A DNA stretch of 64,000 nt from DASXKD01 sp963703605 (GTDB taxonomy: Bacteria; Actinomycetota; Actinomycetes; Streptosporangiales; Streptosporangiaceae): contig CAVPFC010000046.1 of NCBI GenBank assembly GCA_963703605.1, positions 131,564-195,563 of the forward strand, given 5' to 3'. The notes under the pieces were generated by a model that was given only the letters and a program-made list of their open reading frames with translations, searched no databases and had not been told where the DNA came from. Below, piece after piece: positions 43,715 through 51,817 of the stretch (position 1 is the stretch's first letter; every line of letters begins with the position of its first letter). Both the position numbers and the translations under genes were made by a program.

Positions 43715-43994
43715 TCACTCGTTCCTGGCGACCTCGGGCCCGGTAATCCGGTCGAGCAGGGGAAGGTGGCCGCGATAACCCCCGAGCGAGGCGGCGAGCC
43801 CGGCCAGGACGATGGCGTAATAGGCGACGCCCGGCGGCCGGGGCGACTCGCTGAGCTCCGATCTGAGGAACAAGTCCGACGCCAGGAGGCCCGCTCCGGC
43901 CGACAGCACCGCGATGACCACCAGCGGGACCGCGCTCGGTCATGTCTTCCCGCAGCCCGGCGGGGAGTTCCGCCTTCGGAACGCGTAGCGCCAT
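43715..43994 (-). pseudogene. Chimeric remnant: CMD-like N-terminus joined to a membrane-protein fragment
   Basis: The first 20 codons from ATG 43994 (MALRVPKAELPAGLREDMTE), with a strong AGGAGGACACC site, resemble the opening of actinobacterial carboxymuconolactone-decarboxylase-family proteins. Homology-like coding then changes to another frame, giving LVVIAVLSAGAGLLASD and a second hydrophobic helix ending at 43715. Neither part is a complete gene. I interpret it as a deletion junction. The CMD likeness is from memory and needs a search. Confidence 0.4.
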
Positions 43995-44304
43995 GGTGTC
44001 CTCCTTGGGCTCCTCGCCTGTTCGGCATGAAGACACCGCCCAGCCCGCGCACGTGACAACCACGGCGAACCCCACGCCGCACCGGCGTGCTCAGTGTCCC
44101 GCGGCCGCCGCCGGGCCGGGGCCATCCGTCGCCGCCAGGACCCTGGCGACCGTGATTCGGTAAGAGGGTACTGATCAGGCTTTTTATAGTCACAGGGTGA
44201 TAACAGGCGACTTCATAGGCAAAAACGGCTGCCATCATAGGTAAAGCGCTGCCCCCTCCCCGCCGGGCCTTGGCGCGATCATCTGCTGGCCGGGAGGGGT
44301 TCTC
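43995..44304. promoter_or_regulatory. Leader of the propeller gene, AT-rich with direct repeats
   Basis: This is 310 bases without a gene. The part 44165-44255 is AT-rich against the local background. It contains two imperfect direct repeats starting TCATAGGYAAA at 44213 and 44235, spaced 22 bases (two helical turns), each followed by a GCTGCC-like tail. This spacing suits a regulator binding one face of the DNA upstream of the secreted propeller gene. A weak promoter-like CTTTTTATAGT lies at 44180-44190. Confidence 0.4.
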
Positions 44305-47001
44305 GTGCGGTCGCACTGGCGTTTGACTGTCCATCCATTGGCTCGCTTCGCCGGGCGCACCCGCAGGCTCTGTGCCGCGGTTGCGGTCACGGCGCTGGCG
44401 GTTGGCGGGGTCGCCGCCGCGGCGGCGGCGGCGCCTGCCGGCGCGGTGACATCGGCTCACGCCAAGGCCGCGGTCCCGGGGGCTTCCCATGACGAGCCCA
44501 CAGCCGACCAGAACAACCTGCGGGACGGGTGGGATCCGAACGAGCCCACGCTGACCCAGCAGGCGGTGCAGCACGGGCCGTTCGGGAAGATCTTCCGGAC
44601 CTCGGTCAACGGGCAGGTGTACGCGCAGCCGCTGATCATCGGCAGCACGCTGATCGTGGCGACCGAGAACGACTGGGTCTATGGGCTGAACGCCAGCACG
44701 GGCGCGATCTTGTGGAAGACCTCGCTCGGCCGCCCGTACCACATCACTTCCTGCAAGGACCTGACCCCGAACATCGGCATCACCTCGACGCCGGTGTACG
44801 ACCCGAGCACCGGCTCGGTGTACGTCATGGCGATGGTCAAGCAAGCCGGTTACGCGTTCCGCTTGATCGGTGTCAACGTCAGCAGCGGGGCAATCACGCT
44901 GAATCAGCGGATCTTTGGCCACCCCAGCAACGACAACCACATCCGCTTCAGCCCGATCCCGCAGGACCAGCGGACCGGGCTGCTGCTGATGAACGGCTGG
45001 GTGTATGCGGCGTTCGCGTCGCACTGCGACCACAAGCCCTACGCCGGTTACGTGGCGGGCGTGAAGGTGGAAGGGCCGATCGATACCACGCTGTGGACCG
45101 ACGAGGCGGGGGTGGCCGACGACCAGGCCGGGATCTGGCAGAGCGGCGGCGGGCTGATGTCCGACGGGCCGGGGCGGATCTTCTTCACCTCCGGGAATGG
45201 CATCTCGCCGCCGCACGGGCAGGGCAACAAGCCCCCGGGCCAGCTTGCCGAGTCGGTTGTCCGGCTACAGCCCCAGTCCGACGGGAACCTTCAGGCGAAG
45301 CAGTTCTTCAGCCCGTCGGACGCGCCGATTCTGGACCGCGGCGACAAGGACTTCGGGGCCGGCGGCCCGGTCGGGCTCCCGTTCGGCACGGCCACCTACC
45401 CTCATGTCATGGCCCAGGCAGGCAAGCACGGCCTGTTGTACCTGCTCGACCGCGACGACCTGACCGGCCGTCACCTCCACGACCGCGATTTGTTCCAGAC
45501 CGGCAGCCTGGCTCCCTTGTGGGGCCACCCCGGGGTCTTCGGCGACACCACGACGCTGACGAAGAGCAACGCCGGCAAGGCCAACGACTACTTGTATTAC
45601 CTGGGCAAGGATGATTTCCTGCGCGCGTTCAAGGTCGGCGTCGGCGGCGGTGACGCACCAAACCTGAAGGACCAGGCCAACAGCAGCTTCGCCTTCGGGT
45701 ATGCGTCGGGGTCCCCGGTGGTGACCTCGAACGGCACCGACCCCAACTCGGCGATCGTCTGGGTGGTCGACAGCCCCAGCTCCACCGGCGACGGCAAGAA
45801 CTCCTCGCTGGCCGCGTTCGACGCTACCCCGCAGCACAAGGCCGGCGGGGGGACCAAGCTGCGGGAGATCTGGTCCGGGTCGATCGGCACCTCCAGCAAG
45901 TTCTCGATGGCCGCCACCGGCAACGGCATGGTGTACGTGGGTACCAGGGACGGCAACGTCTACGGGTTCGGCCTCACCACCGGCGGCGCGCTCAAGTCGG
46001 GCGGGACGGTCACCTTCGCCGACACCACGGTCCACTCCGCCCACACCGCCCCGGCCACCGTGACCGCGGCCAGGACCGTGACGGTCACCGGCGCCTCACT
46101 GGCCACACTGACCGCGACGACCCAGCCCGGCCCGTTCACGATCAGCCGGGTGACCGTGACCCGGCACGGCGGCGGCACCGCCGCGGTGAAGTTCCCGGTC
46201 ACCCTGCACAAGGGCGATGTACTGCGGGCCCAGGTGAAGTTCGCGCCGGGCGCGATCGGCGGCGCCTCCGGCGCGGTCTCCTTCGCCACCAGCGGCGGAG
46301 CCGGGACGATCTCGGTGCCCCTCGTCGGTGACGGCATCCGGACCGGGCTGTTCGCGTCCTCCACCAGCCTGAGTTTCGTGCTGAACACCAACGACGGAGT
46401 GATCACGAACGTCCCGGTCGGGATCAATTCCTGGGCGAACACCAGCCTGGTCAACGGCGGCGACACCCCCGTGCGGGTGACCTCGGTCAAGCCCCCCACC
46501 GGCCGGTACACGGCCGCCGGGCTGCCCAAGGTGGGTACCGTCATCAAGCCCGGCGAGGCGCTGCCGGTGCAGGCGGAGTTCACGCCGACACGGGTCGGCA
46601 CGGCCACCGGTTCGTTCACCATAACCACCAACAAGGGCCCCGCCGTCAGGGTGACGCTGACCGGCATCGGGCTGACGGCGGTCACCAAGTTCATCTCGGT
46701 GCCGTCGCAGGTGCACTTCGGCTCGGTCCGGGTCGGCCACACCGCGAAGATCTGGATCGACGTCGTCAACCGCGGCAACCAGGGCGCGCTGATGTCGGGC
46801 GCGTCCACCAGCACGCCGTTCCGCGCGCAGTACAGCATCCCCAAGGGGCTGCCGGTGAACTCGACCGACGACCTGACTGTCCCGATCCTGTTCACCCCGC
46901 ACCAGGCCGGGCCGTACCACGGCCTGTACAAGGTCACCTGGCGGGACAACCAGGGCACGCACACGCTGGAGGTCCCGATCTCCGGCACGGGCATCGGGTA
47001 A
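44305..47001 (+). CDS. Secreted PQQ-like beta-propeller protein with Ig-like (choice-of-anchor D) domains
   Basis: An 898 aa exported protein. The signal peptide has its hydrophobic core at about 22-45. Residues about 75-575 form a quinoprotein-like propeller with blades such as YGLNASTGAILWKTSLG, GKHGLLYLLDRDDL and GMVYVGTRDGNVYGFG. Residues about 590-898 are three Ig-like ASPM/SPD-2/Hydin-type repeats ending in ISGTGIG. It lacks the CPxxWxC domains of the 25-35 kb proteins, so it is related in style only. GTG 44305 follows GGGAGGGG. A strong hairpin terminator follows. Probable adhesion or surface-binding role. Confidence 0.85.
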   Translation: MRSHWRLTVHPLARFAGRTRRLCAAVAVTALAVGGVAAAAAAAPAGAVTSAHAKAAVPGASHDEPTADQNNLRDGWDPNEPTLTQQAVQHGPFGKIFRTSVNGQVYAQPLIIGSTLIVATENDWVYGLNASTGAILWKTSLGRPYHITSCKDLTPNIGITSTPVYDPSTGSVYVMAMVKQAGYAFRLIGVNVSSGAITLNQRIFGHPSNDNHIRFSPIPQDQRTGLLLMNGWVYAAFASHCDHKPYAGYVAGVKVEGPIDTTLWTDEAGVADDQAGIWQSGGGLMSDGPGRIFFTSGNGISPPHGQGNKPPGQLAESVVRLQPQSDGNLQAKQFFSPSDAPILDRGDKDFGAGGPVGLPFGTATYPHVMAQAGKHGLLYLLDRDDLTGRHLHDRDLFQTGSLAPLWGHPGVFGDTTTLTKSNAGKANDYLYYLGKDDFLRAFKVGVGGGDAPNLKDQANSSFAFGYASGSPVVTSNGTDPNSAIVWVVDSPSSTGDGKNSSLAAFDATPQHKAGGGTKLREIWSGSIGTSSKFSMAATGNGMVYVGTRDGNVYGFGLTTGGALKSGGTVTFADTTVHSAHTAPATVTAARTVTVTGASLATLTATTQPGPFTISRVTVTRHGGGTAAVKFPVTLHKGDVLRAQVKFAPGAIGGASGAVSFATSGGAGTISVPLVGDGIRTGLFASSTSLSFVLNTNDGVITNVPVGINSWANTSLVNGGDTPVRVTSVKPPTGRYTAAGLPKVGTVIKPGEALPVQAEFTPTRVGTATGSFTITTNKGPAVRVTLTGIGLTAVTKFISVPSQVHFGSVRVGHTAKIWIDVVNRGNQGALMSGASTSTPFRAQYSIPKGLPVNSTDDLTVPILFTPHQAGPYHGLYKVTWRDNQGTHTLEVPISGTGIG

Positions 47002-47015
47002 CCAGCCCGGACACC

Positions 47016-47049
47016 AGGTGGCGCCAGGTCATGAGGCCTGGCGCCACCT
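47016..47049 (+). terminator. Intrinsic-type hairpin terminator
   Basis: Arms 47016-47028 and 47037-47049 (13 bases, AGGTGGCGCCAGG and its complement) pair perfectly around an eight-base loop, 15 bases after the propeller gene stop. There is no U-tract, which is usual for high-GC actinobacteria. It probably separates this gene from the convergent ClpN gene. Confidence 0.75.
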
Positions 47050-47087
47050 GAGCTCCGCGGGCTCTGGCCCGCTGCCTAACCGGCGCT

Positions 47088-47645
47088 TCAGCCGGCCGCA
47101 CCCTCCGGGCCGGGGCCGTCCATCGCCGCCAGGACGCTGGCGGCGGTGATGCCGCGGGCCCGGAGCGCGTCGGCGAACAGGCCCGGCCCGGCCACCAGGC
47201 CGAGCACCAGATGCTGGGCTTGCAGGCCCCGGTCACCGCGGGCGGTCTTCTGCCGCTGGGCGGCGTTCAGCACCGCCGCCGCCTCGGGGGACAGCGACAC
47301 CCGCCGGCCGCGCCGGGCGGGGGCCCGGGTGCTGTCCAGGGCGCCCTCGCCCAGGTTCGCTTCCACCTGCGCGACGACCTCGTCCAGGTCGATGCCGAGC
47401 CCGGCCAGAGCCTGCCGTTCGGTCGCGGTTATCCCGGCCCGGCGGCGGGCCTGGCGGACCTCGGCCCGGACCGCTTCGGCTCCCTCCGGCCCGCCCAGCT
47501 CGCTCAGCAGCGGCCGGCTGCCGGGATTGTTCAGCAGCGCGTCGAACAGGTGCTCTTCGGTGATCTGGCTGGTCCCGTCGGCGCGCGCCCGCTCCAGGGC
47601 AGCAACGATGACGGCCGCGGCCGACGAGGTGAGCTTTGCAGGCAC
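47088..47645 (-). CDS. Clp N-terminal domain protein
   Basis: A 185 aa protein made of two Clp_N repeats without any AAA ATPase. The first half has LTSSAAAVIVAALERA followed by SQITEEHLFDALL; the second has VSLSPEAAAVLNAAQRQK and LQAQHLVLGLVAGPG. Such stand-alone ClpN proteins may act as adaptors or decoys for ClpC-type machines. It starts three bases after the HTH gene stop, so the two are co-transcribed. The start may use GTG or ATG; 47645 fits the family. Confidence 0.85.
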   Translation of the reverse strand: MPAKLTSSAAAVIVAALERARADGTSQITEEHLFDALLNNPGSRPLLSELGGPEGAEAVRAEVRQARRRAGITATERQALAGLGIDLDEVVAQVEANLGEGALDSTRAPARRGRRVSLSPEAAAVLNAAQRQKTARGDRGLQAQHLVLGLVAGPGLFADALRARGITAASVLAAMDGPGPEGAAG

Positions 47646-47648
47646 AGG

Positions 47649-47861
47649 TCAACCTCCGTGGTGCTTCTTGAAGGCAGCCTGGCGGGTGACGCCAAGCTCC
47701 TTCGCGATCTCCGCCCATGACCACCCCTGTTCGCGTGCGGCCCGCACCTGCGCGCGCTCCAGGTGGTCCACGAGCTTTCGCAGCGCGGCCACGGCGCGCA
47801 GGCCGGTGCGGGGATCGCGGTCGCCCGCGGCGGCGGCCAGGGTCACGGCGTCGGTACTCAT
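47649..47861 (-). CDS. Small HTH transcriptional regulator paired with ClpN protein
   Basis: A 70 aa DNA-binding protein. The helix-turn-helix is in REQGWSWAEIAKELGVTRQAAFKKHHG at the C-terminus. HTH-ClpN gene pairs are widespread in actinobacteria. Two palindromic sites lie just upstream of its start codon (47864-47908), so it probably represses itself and the ClpN gene. ATG 47861 is the first codon that keeps those sites outside the coding sequence. Confidence 0.85.
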   Translation of the reverse strand: MSTDAVTLAAAAGDRDPRTGLRAVAALRKLVDHLERAQVRAAREQGWSWAEIAKELGVTRQAAFKKHHGG

Positions 47862-47863
47862 GC

Positions 47864-47908
47864 TGTCAACCTAGGTTGGCAGGCGCTCGTTTGTCAACTC
47901 AGGTTGAC
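47864..47908 (-). promoter_or_regulatory. Paired palindromic operator upstream of HTH-ClpN genes
   Basis: Site 1 (47864-47881) is TGTCAACCTAGGTTGGCA and site 2 (47893-47908) is GTCAACTCAGGTTGAC. Both fit a GTCAAC-centre-GGTTGAC inverted repeat, with centres 28 bases apart. They overlap where the promoter of the HTH gene should be, which suggests autoregulation. Confidence 0.65.
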
Positions 47909-47984
47909 GGCAGGCATCGCCGGCGGCGATCTGGGCACATGATCGTCCGGCTCGCTACCGGCCCGGCGGCTGACGGCCGGACGG

Positions 47985-48476
47985 CTACCGGCCGGGCGGC
48001 GCGGGCTCCTCGGCGCCCACCGCGGCGGGGGTACCCGAGGTGATGCGGATCAGCTCCGCGAACGACGTCGGGAACACCGTGTGCGCGTGGCCGGCCGCGG
48101 CCCAGACCACGTCGTAGGGCTCCAGCCAGGTGTCCACCAGCGTGCGCAGCGGCTCCGGGTGGCCCACGGGGGCGACCCCGCCGATGGCCTGCCCGGTCGA
48201 CCGGCGGACGAAGTCGGGGTCGGCCCGTTTCACCGTGGCGGCGCCGATCAGGCCGGCCACCCGGGCGGTGTCCACCCGGTGCGCCCCGCTGGTCAGCACC
48301 AGCAGCGGCGCCCCGTCCGCGCTGAACACCAGGCTGTTGGCGATCGCCCCGACCTCGCAGCCAAGCTGCGCCGCCGCGGTCGCCGCGGTCGGAGCCGGCT
48401 CGGGAAGCTCCCTGACCTCCCCGGGCACGCCGAGCTCACGGAGCAGGCCGGACACCTTGATGGCGGTGGGATGCAT
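47985..48476 (-). CDS. YbaK/EbsC-family aminoacyl-tRNA deacylase
   Basis: A 163 aa editing-domain protein. It has LPEPAPTAATAAAQLGCEVGAIANSLVF, the conserved Lys in TVKRADPDFVRRSTGQAIGGVAPVGH, and DTWLEPYDVVWAAAGHAHTVFPTSFAELI. The family clears mischarged tRNA (Cys-tRNAPro and related). Free-standing actinobacterial members have uncertain specificity. The start at ATG 48476 is clear. It follows the small unknown gene at 48487 by ten bases on the same strand. Confidence 0.9.
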   Translation of the reverse strand: MHPTAIKVSGLLRELGVPGEVRELPEPAPTAATAAAQLGCEVGAIANSLVFSADGAPLLVLTSGAHRVDTARVAGLIGAATVKRADPDFVRRSTGQAIGGVAPVGHPEPLRTLVDTWLEPYDVVWAAAGHAHTVFPTSFAELIRITSGTPAAVGAEEPAPPGR

Positions 48477-48486
48477 GCATTGCAGG

Positions 48487-48732
48487 CTACCGGCGGGGCA
48501 GCGAGCCCACCTTGCGGCGGCCCGCGGAGGGCTCCCGCCACAGCGTCACGGGGCTGCGGAACAGGAACTCGTCGTAGGTGTCCGGCGCGTGGTCACCGTC
48601 GCGGCCGAACAGCCGGAGTTCGAGCATTCGCTGCTGCGCGTAGTTGCACTCGCGTACCACGTCCGCCAGGGCCCGTACGGCCCTGCGGGCTCCTCGGAAA
48701 TTCGCTGGAGATGTGCGGCCGGTGGAACTCAT
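48487..48732 (-). CDS. Small actinobacterial hypothetical protein
   Basis: An 81 aa protein. The central part ARRAVRALADVVRECNYAQQRML is helical and the end has DTYDEFLFRSPVTLWREPSAG. From memory this layout (helix, DxYxEFLFR, EPSA) is shared by many small Streptomyces proteins of unknown function. ATG 48732 is the only suitable start; its ribosome site is weak. It lies ten bases upstream of the YbaK-like gene and is divergent from the GlxA-like regulator gene. Confidence 0.6.
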   Translation of the reverse strand: MSSTGRTSPANFRGARRAVRALADVVRECNYAQQRMLELRLFGRDGDHAPDTYDEFLFRSPVTLWREPSAGRRKVGSLPRR

Positions 48733-48825
48733 GCTTATAGCCAAGCCGGCGGACCGCGGCGGGGCGAGTGGCAGTAATGCCATATAACCTAGACATCCTG
48801 CCAGCCCTTGACGCAGGATGGTGCC

Positions 48826-49797
48826 ATGCTCCAGAACGTGGCGTTCGTCGTGCTGAACAGGTTCCCGTCGTTCGAGTTCGGGGTCGTCTGCGAGGTTTTC
48901 GGCATCGACCGGACCGAGGACGGCCTGCCCGGCTACGACTTCACCGTGGTGGCCGGCGAAGACGGCCCGCTGCGGTCGGAACACGGGCTGGCGCTGACGG
49001 ACGCAGGCGGCCTCGACCGCATCGCCGGCGCCGATCTGGTGATCATGTCCGCGATCGACCAGCAGCTCCGCGAGGGCGTGCCCGGCGAGTTCCCCGAGCC
49101 GCTGCTCGGCGCGCTGCGCGACACGGTCGCCCGCGGTGCCCGGGTGCTCAGCGTGTGCACCGGTGCGTTCGTGCTGGCGGCGGCGGGCCTGCTGGACGGG
49201 CGGCGGTGCACGACGCACTGGCGGCACGCGGGCGAGCTGGCCCGGTTCTGCCCCCGGGCCGTCGTGGATCCGGACGTGCTCTACGTGGACTCCGACCCCG
49301 TCATCACGAGCGCGGGCAGCGCCGCGGGCATCGATGCCTGCCTCTACCTGGTGCGCAAGGAACAGGGCATGAAGGTGGCCAACCAGATCGCCCGGCGGAT
49401 GGTGGTCGCCCCGCATCGCGACGGCGGCCAGGCGCAGTTCGTGGACCGCCCGCTGCCCGACGGCTCCGCCGACACCCTGGCCGAGCTGATCGGCTGGATG
49501 GAGCGGCATCTCGACCAGCAGGTCACGGTCGCGGAGCTGGCCGCGCTCGCGCACATGTCGCCGCGCACCTTCGCCCGGCGGTTCGTCCAGGAGACCGGCA
49601 CCACGCCGCTGCGCTGGCTGACCGGGCAGCGGATCCTGCTCGCCCAGCGGCTGCTCGAAGACACCGACGAGAGCGTCGACGAGGTTGCCTGGCGGGCCGG
49701 GTTCGGCAACGCCACCGCGTTCCGCCACCATTTCCACGCCTGGCGCGGCACCACCCCCGCGGCCTACCGGCGCACGTTCCAGTCCGCCGCCGGGTAA
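48826..49797 (+). CDS. GlxA-family regulator (DJ-1/PfpI domain plus AraC HTH)
   Basis: A 323 aa regulator. Residues 1 to about 180 are DJ-1/PfpI-like with the nucleophile-elbow region VLSVCTGAFVLAAAGLLDGRR, often degenerate in regulators. Residues about 215-310 are an AraC/XylS DNA-binding domain: VTVAELAALAHMSPRTFARRF and VDEVAWRAGFGNATAFRHHF. ATG 48826 with AGGATGG is preferred to TTG 48808. Target and effector are unknown. Relatives control amine or nitrogen-compound catabolism. Confidence 0.9.
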   Translation: MLQNVAFVVLNRFPSFEFGVVCEVFGIDRTEDGLPGYDFTVVAGEDGPLRSEHGLALTDAGGLDRIAGADLVIMSAIDQQLREGVPGEFPEPLLGALRDTVARGARVLSVCTGAFVLAAAGLLDGRRCTTHWRHAGELARFCPRAVVDPDVLYVDSDPVITSAGSAAGIDACLYLVRKEQGMKVANQIARRMVVAPHRDGGQAQFVDRPLPDGSADTLAELIGWMERHLDQQVTVAELAALAHMSPRTFARRFVQETGTTPLRWLTGQRILLAQRLLEDTDESVDEVAWRAGFGNATAFRHHFHAWRGTTPAAYRRTFQSAAG

Positions 49798-50090
49798 CCA
49801 GGGCCGGGGTCCGTGCAAACCCCGGTGCGAGTCACTTTCCCGGCGGCCGGGTTGGGTTCCTTACGCTGGCGGCGGCCAACCCTGATTCCCAGCCGCAGCC
49901 CGGCGCCGTCCCGGCGCAGGAGCGCTGGGGCGTGTCCCGTGGATCTTTGCCGTCGCGAGCGGCGGTCCCGGGGGGATCGTATTCGCAAGGCGGAGGAGGA
50001 GCCCATAGTGGTTCTATGGGCGACGACGACAACGCAGCGAGACACCCCCCGGGCGCCGCGCAGCGGGCAGGGGGTCTGCGGGACACGCCC
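49798..50090. other. Intergenic stretch between convergent genes
   Basis: This is 293 bases between the GlxA-like gene and pncB, both ending here. A 7-bp hairpin (49804-49810 with 49819-49825) just after the GlxA-like stop may be a weak terminator. The rest contains short open frames without ribosome sites or family likeness. I see no gene. Confidence 0.4.
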
Positions 50091-51404
50091 CTAGTTGCCG
50101 TTGGGCTCGAACACGGTGGCGATCGCCGGGTAGCCGCGGGAGAGCCGCAGTGCGTGCGGGGGCAGCTCCGCCAGCGCCCGCCGGTGGCGTTCCCTGGCCT
50201 CGTCCAGCGGCTCGCGGCCGACGATCTCACCGCGCCGGACCAGCGGGCAGAGCAGGACGCGATCGCCGTGGGCCGTCTCGGGCGGCTCCAGCGTGATCAG
50301 CTCCAGCTCGGCGACGCCGGCGTCGTCGTGGTGCCGGACCGCCCACTTCCGCCCGCCGATGCTGGGCTTGCCCACCGAGCGCTTGGCCACCGGGAGCAGC
50401 TCGCCGTGCTCATCCACGGACCTGGCCACCAGCTTGTAGACCAGCGCGGCCGTGGGCGCCCCGGACCCGGTGACCAGCGCGGTGCCCACGCCGTAGCCGT
50501 TGACCGGCGCGGCGGCCAGCGCCGCGATCGAGTGCTCGTCCAGGTCCCCGGTGAGCACGATCCTGGTCTGGTGCGCGCCCAGCTCGTCGAGCAGCGTGCG
50601 CACCTGCCGGGCCACCTTGGGCAGGTCACCGCTGTCGATCCGGACCGCGCCCAGGTCCGGCCCGGCCAGCTCCACCGCGGTGCGCACCGCCTGCGCCACG
50701 TCGTAGGTGTCCACCAGCAGCGTCGTGCCGGGTCCCTGCGCGGCGAGCTGGGTGCGGAACGCGTCCCGTTCGCTGTTGTGGACCAGCGTGAACGCGTGCG
50801 CGCTTGTGCCCCGGGTCGGCACGCCGTAGGTCCGGCCCGCCTCCAGGTTCGAGGTGGTGGCGAAGCCGGCGATGTAGGCGGCCCGGGCGGCGGCCACCGC
50901 GGCCAGCTCGTGGGTGCGGCGCGAGCCCATCTCGATGATCGGCCGCCCGTCCGCGGCGATCACCATCCGCGACGCGGCCGAGGCGATGGCGCAGTCGTGG
51001 TTGAAGATCGAAAGCGCCAGCGTCTCCAGCACGACCGCCTCGGCGAACGGCGCCTCGACCACGAGGATGGGGGAGCCGGGGAAGTAGCAGTCGCCTTCGG
51101 CGTAGCCCCAGATGTCCCCGCGAAACTCGAACGACTCCAGGTAGCGCAGGGTGGTCTCGTCGGTCACGCCGGAGTCGTGCAGGAAGTCCAGCTCCGCCCG
51201 GCCGAACCGGAACCGCTCCAGCGCGTCGAGCAGCCGCCCGGTGCCCGCGACCACCCCGTAGCGCCGGCCGTACGGCAGGTAGCGGGCGAACACCTCGAAC
51301 ACCGCCCGCCGCGAGGCCGCGCCGCTGCGCAGCGCACCGGCCAGCATGGTCAGCTCGTACTGGTCGGTGAGCAGGGCGGTGCTCGCGTGAGGCTCATCAG
51401 TCAC
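50091..51404 (-). CDS. pncB: Nicotinate phosphoribosyltransferase
   Basis: A 437 aa enzyme making nicotinate mononucleotide from nicotinate and PRPP. Family segments: LLTDQYELTMLAGALRSG near the N-terminus, FEFRGDIWGYAEGDCYFPGSP, EMGSRRTHELAAVAAARAAYIAGFATTSN, VRIDSGDLPKVARQVR and VYKLVARS. GTG 51404 (MTDEPHAST) matches homologues; the frame further upstream to 51491 is spurious. It is divergent from clpS, the same arrangement I know from Mycobacterium (pncB1-clpS). It works with pncA at 43114. Confidence 0.95.
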   Translation of the reverse strand: MTDEPHASTALLTDQYELTMLAGALRSGAASRRAVFEVFARYLPYGRRYGVVAGTGRLLDALERFRFGRAELDFLHDSGVTDETTLRYLESFEFRGDIWGYAEGDCYFPGSPILVVEAPFAEAVVLETLALSIFNHDCAIASAASRMVIAADGRPIIEMGSRRTHELAAVAAARAAYIAGFATTSNLEAGRTYGVPTRGTSAHAFTLVHNSERDAFRTQLAAQGPGTTLLVDTYDVAQAVRTAVELAGPDLGAVRIDSGDLPKVARQVRTLLDELGAHQTRIVLTGDLDEHSIAALAAAPVNGYGVGTALVTGSGAPTAALVYKLVARSVDEHGELLPVAKRSVGKPSIGGRKWAVRHHDDAGVAELELITLEPPETAHGDRVLLCPLVRRGEIVGREPLDEARERHRRALAELPPHALRLSRGYPAIATVFEPNGN

Positions 51405-51520
51405 GAGTGAAAGACTACGGACTGACCGGGTGGGTACGGGAGCGGGCGAAGGCCGGGGGAGGGGCGCCGCATGCCCCAGCTTGCGGGACACTGGAAGGAA
51501 TCCGAGGAGGTGACGACCAG

Positions 51521-51817
51521 ATGAGCGTGGCGCCCGCAGAGGTAGAGGTGGAACGGCCGGAAGCCGGCCAGGACGCGGTGCCCGATACGCCTTGGGTGAC
51601 GATCGTCTGGAATGATCCGGTCAACCTCATGTCGTATGTCACCTATGTCTTCCAGAAGGTGTTCGGCTACCCGAAGGCGCGGGCCCAGAAGCTGATGCTC
51701 GACGTGCACCACAAGGGCAAGGCGGTGGTCTCGGCCGGGGCCCGCGAGGCCATGGAACGGGACGCCGAGATCCTGCACGGCTACGGCCTGTGGGCCACGG
51801 TGAGCCACGACCGGTGA
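51521..51817 (+). CDS. clpS: ATP-dependent Clp protease adaptor ClpS
   Basis: A 98 aa N-degron adaptor that passes substrates to ClpC. Core motifs: WVTIVWNDPVNLMSYVTYVF, then FGYPKARAQKLMLDVHHKGKAVV and ILHGYGLWATV. The acidic pair after TIVWN and the His of DVHHKGKA match the N-end-binding pocket. GAGGAGGTGA precedes ATG 51521. The stop overlaps the DUF2017 start (GTGA). Confidence 0.95.
   Translation: MSVAPAEVEVERPEAGQDAVPDTPWVTIVWNDPVNLMSYVTYVFQKVFGYPKARAQKLMLDVHHKGKAVVSAGAREAMERDAEILHGYGLWATVSHDR

Noticed and set aside
49804..49825. Strong terminator after the GlxA-like gene
   Set aside because: Only seven base pairs with an eight-base loop and no U-tract; recorded as a weak possibility only.
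48768..51410. 880-codon plus-strand frame spanning the GlxA-like and pncB genes
   Set aside because: It crosses two real genes in wrong frames and an intergenic gap; no protein family visible.
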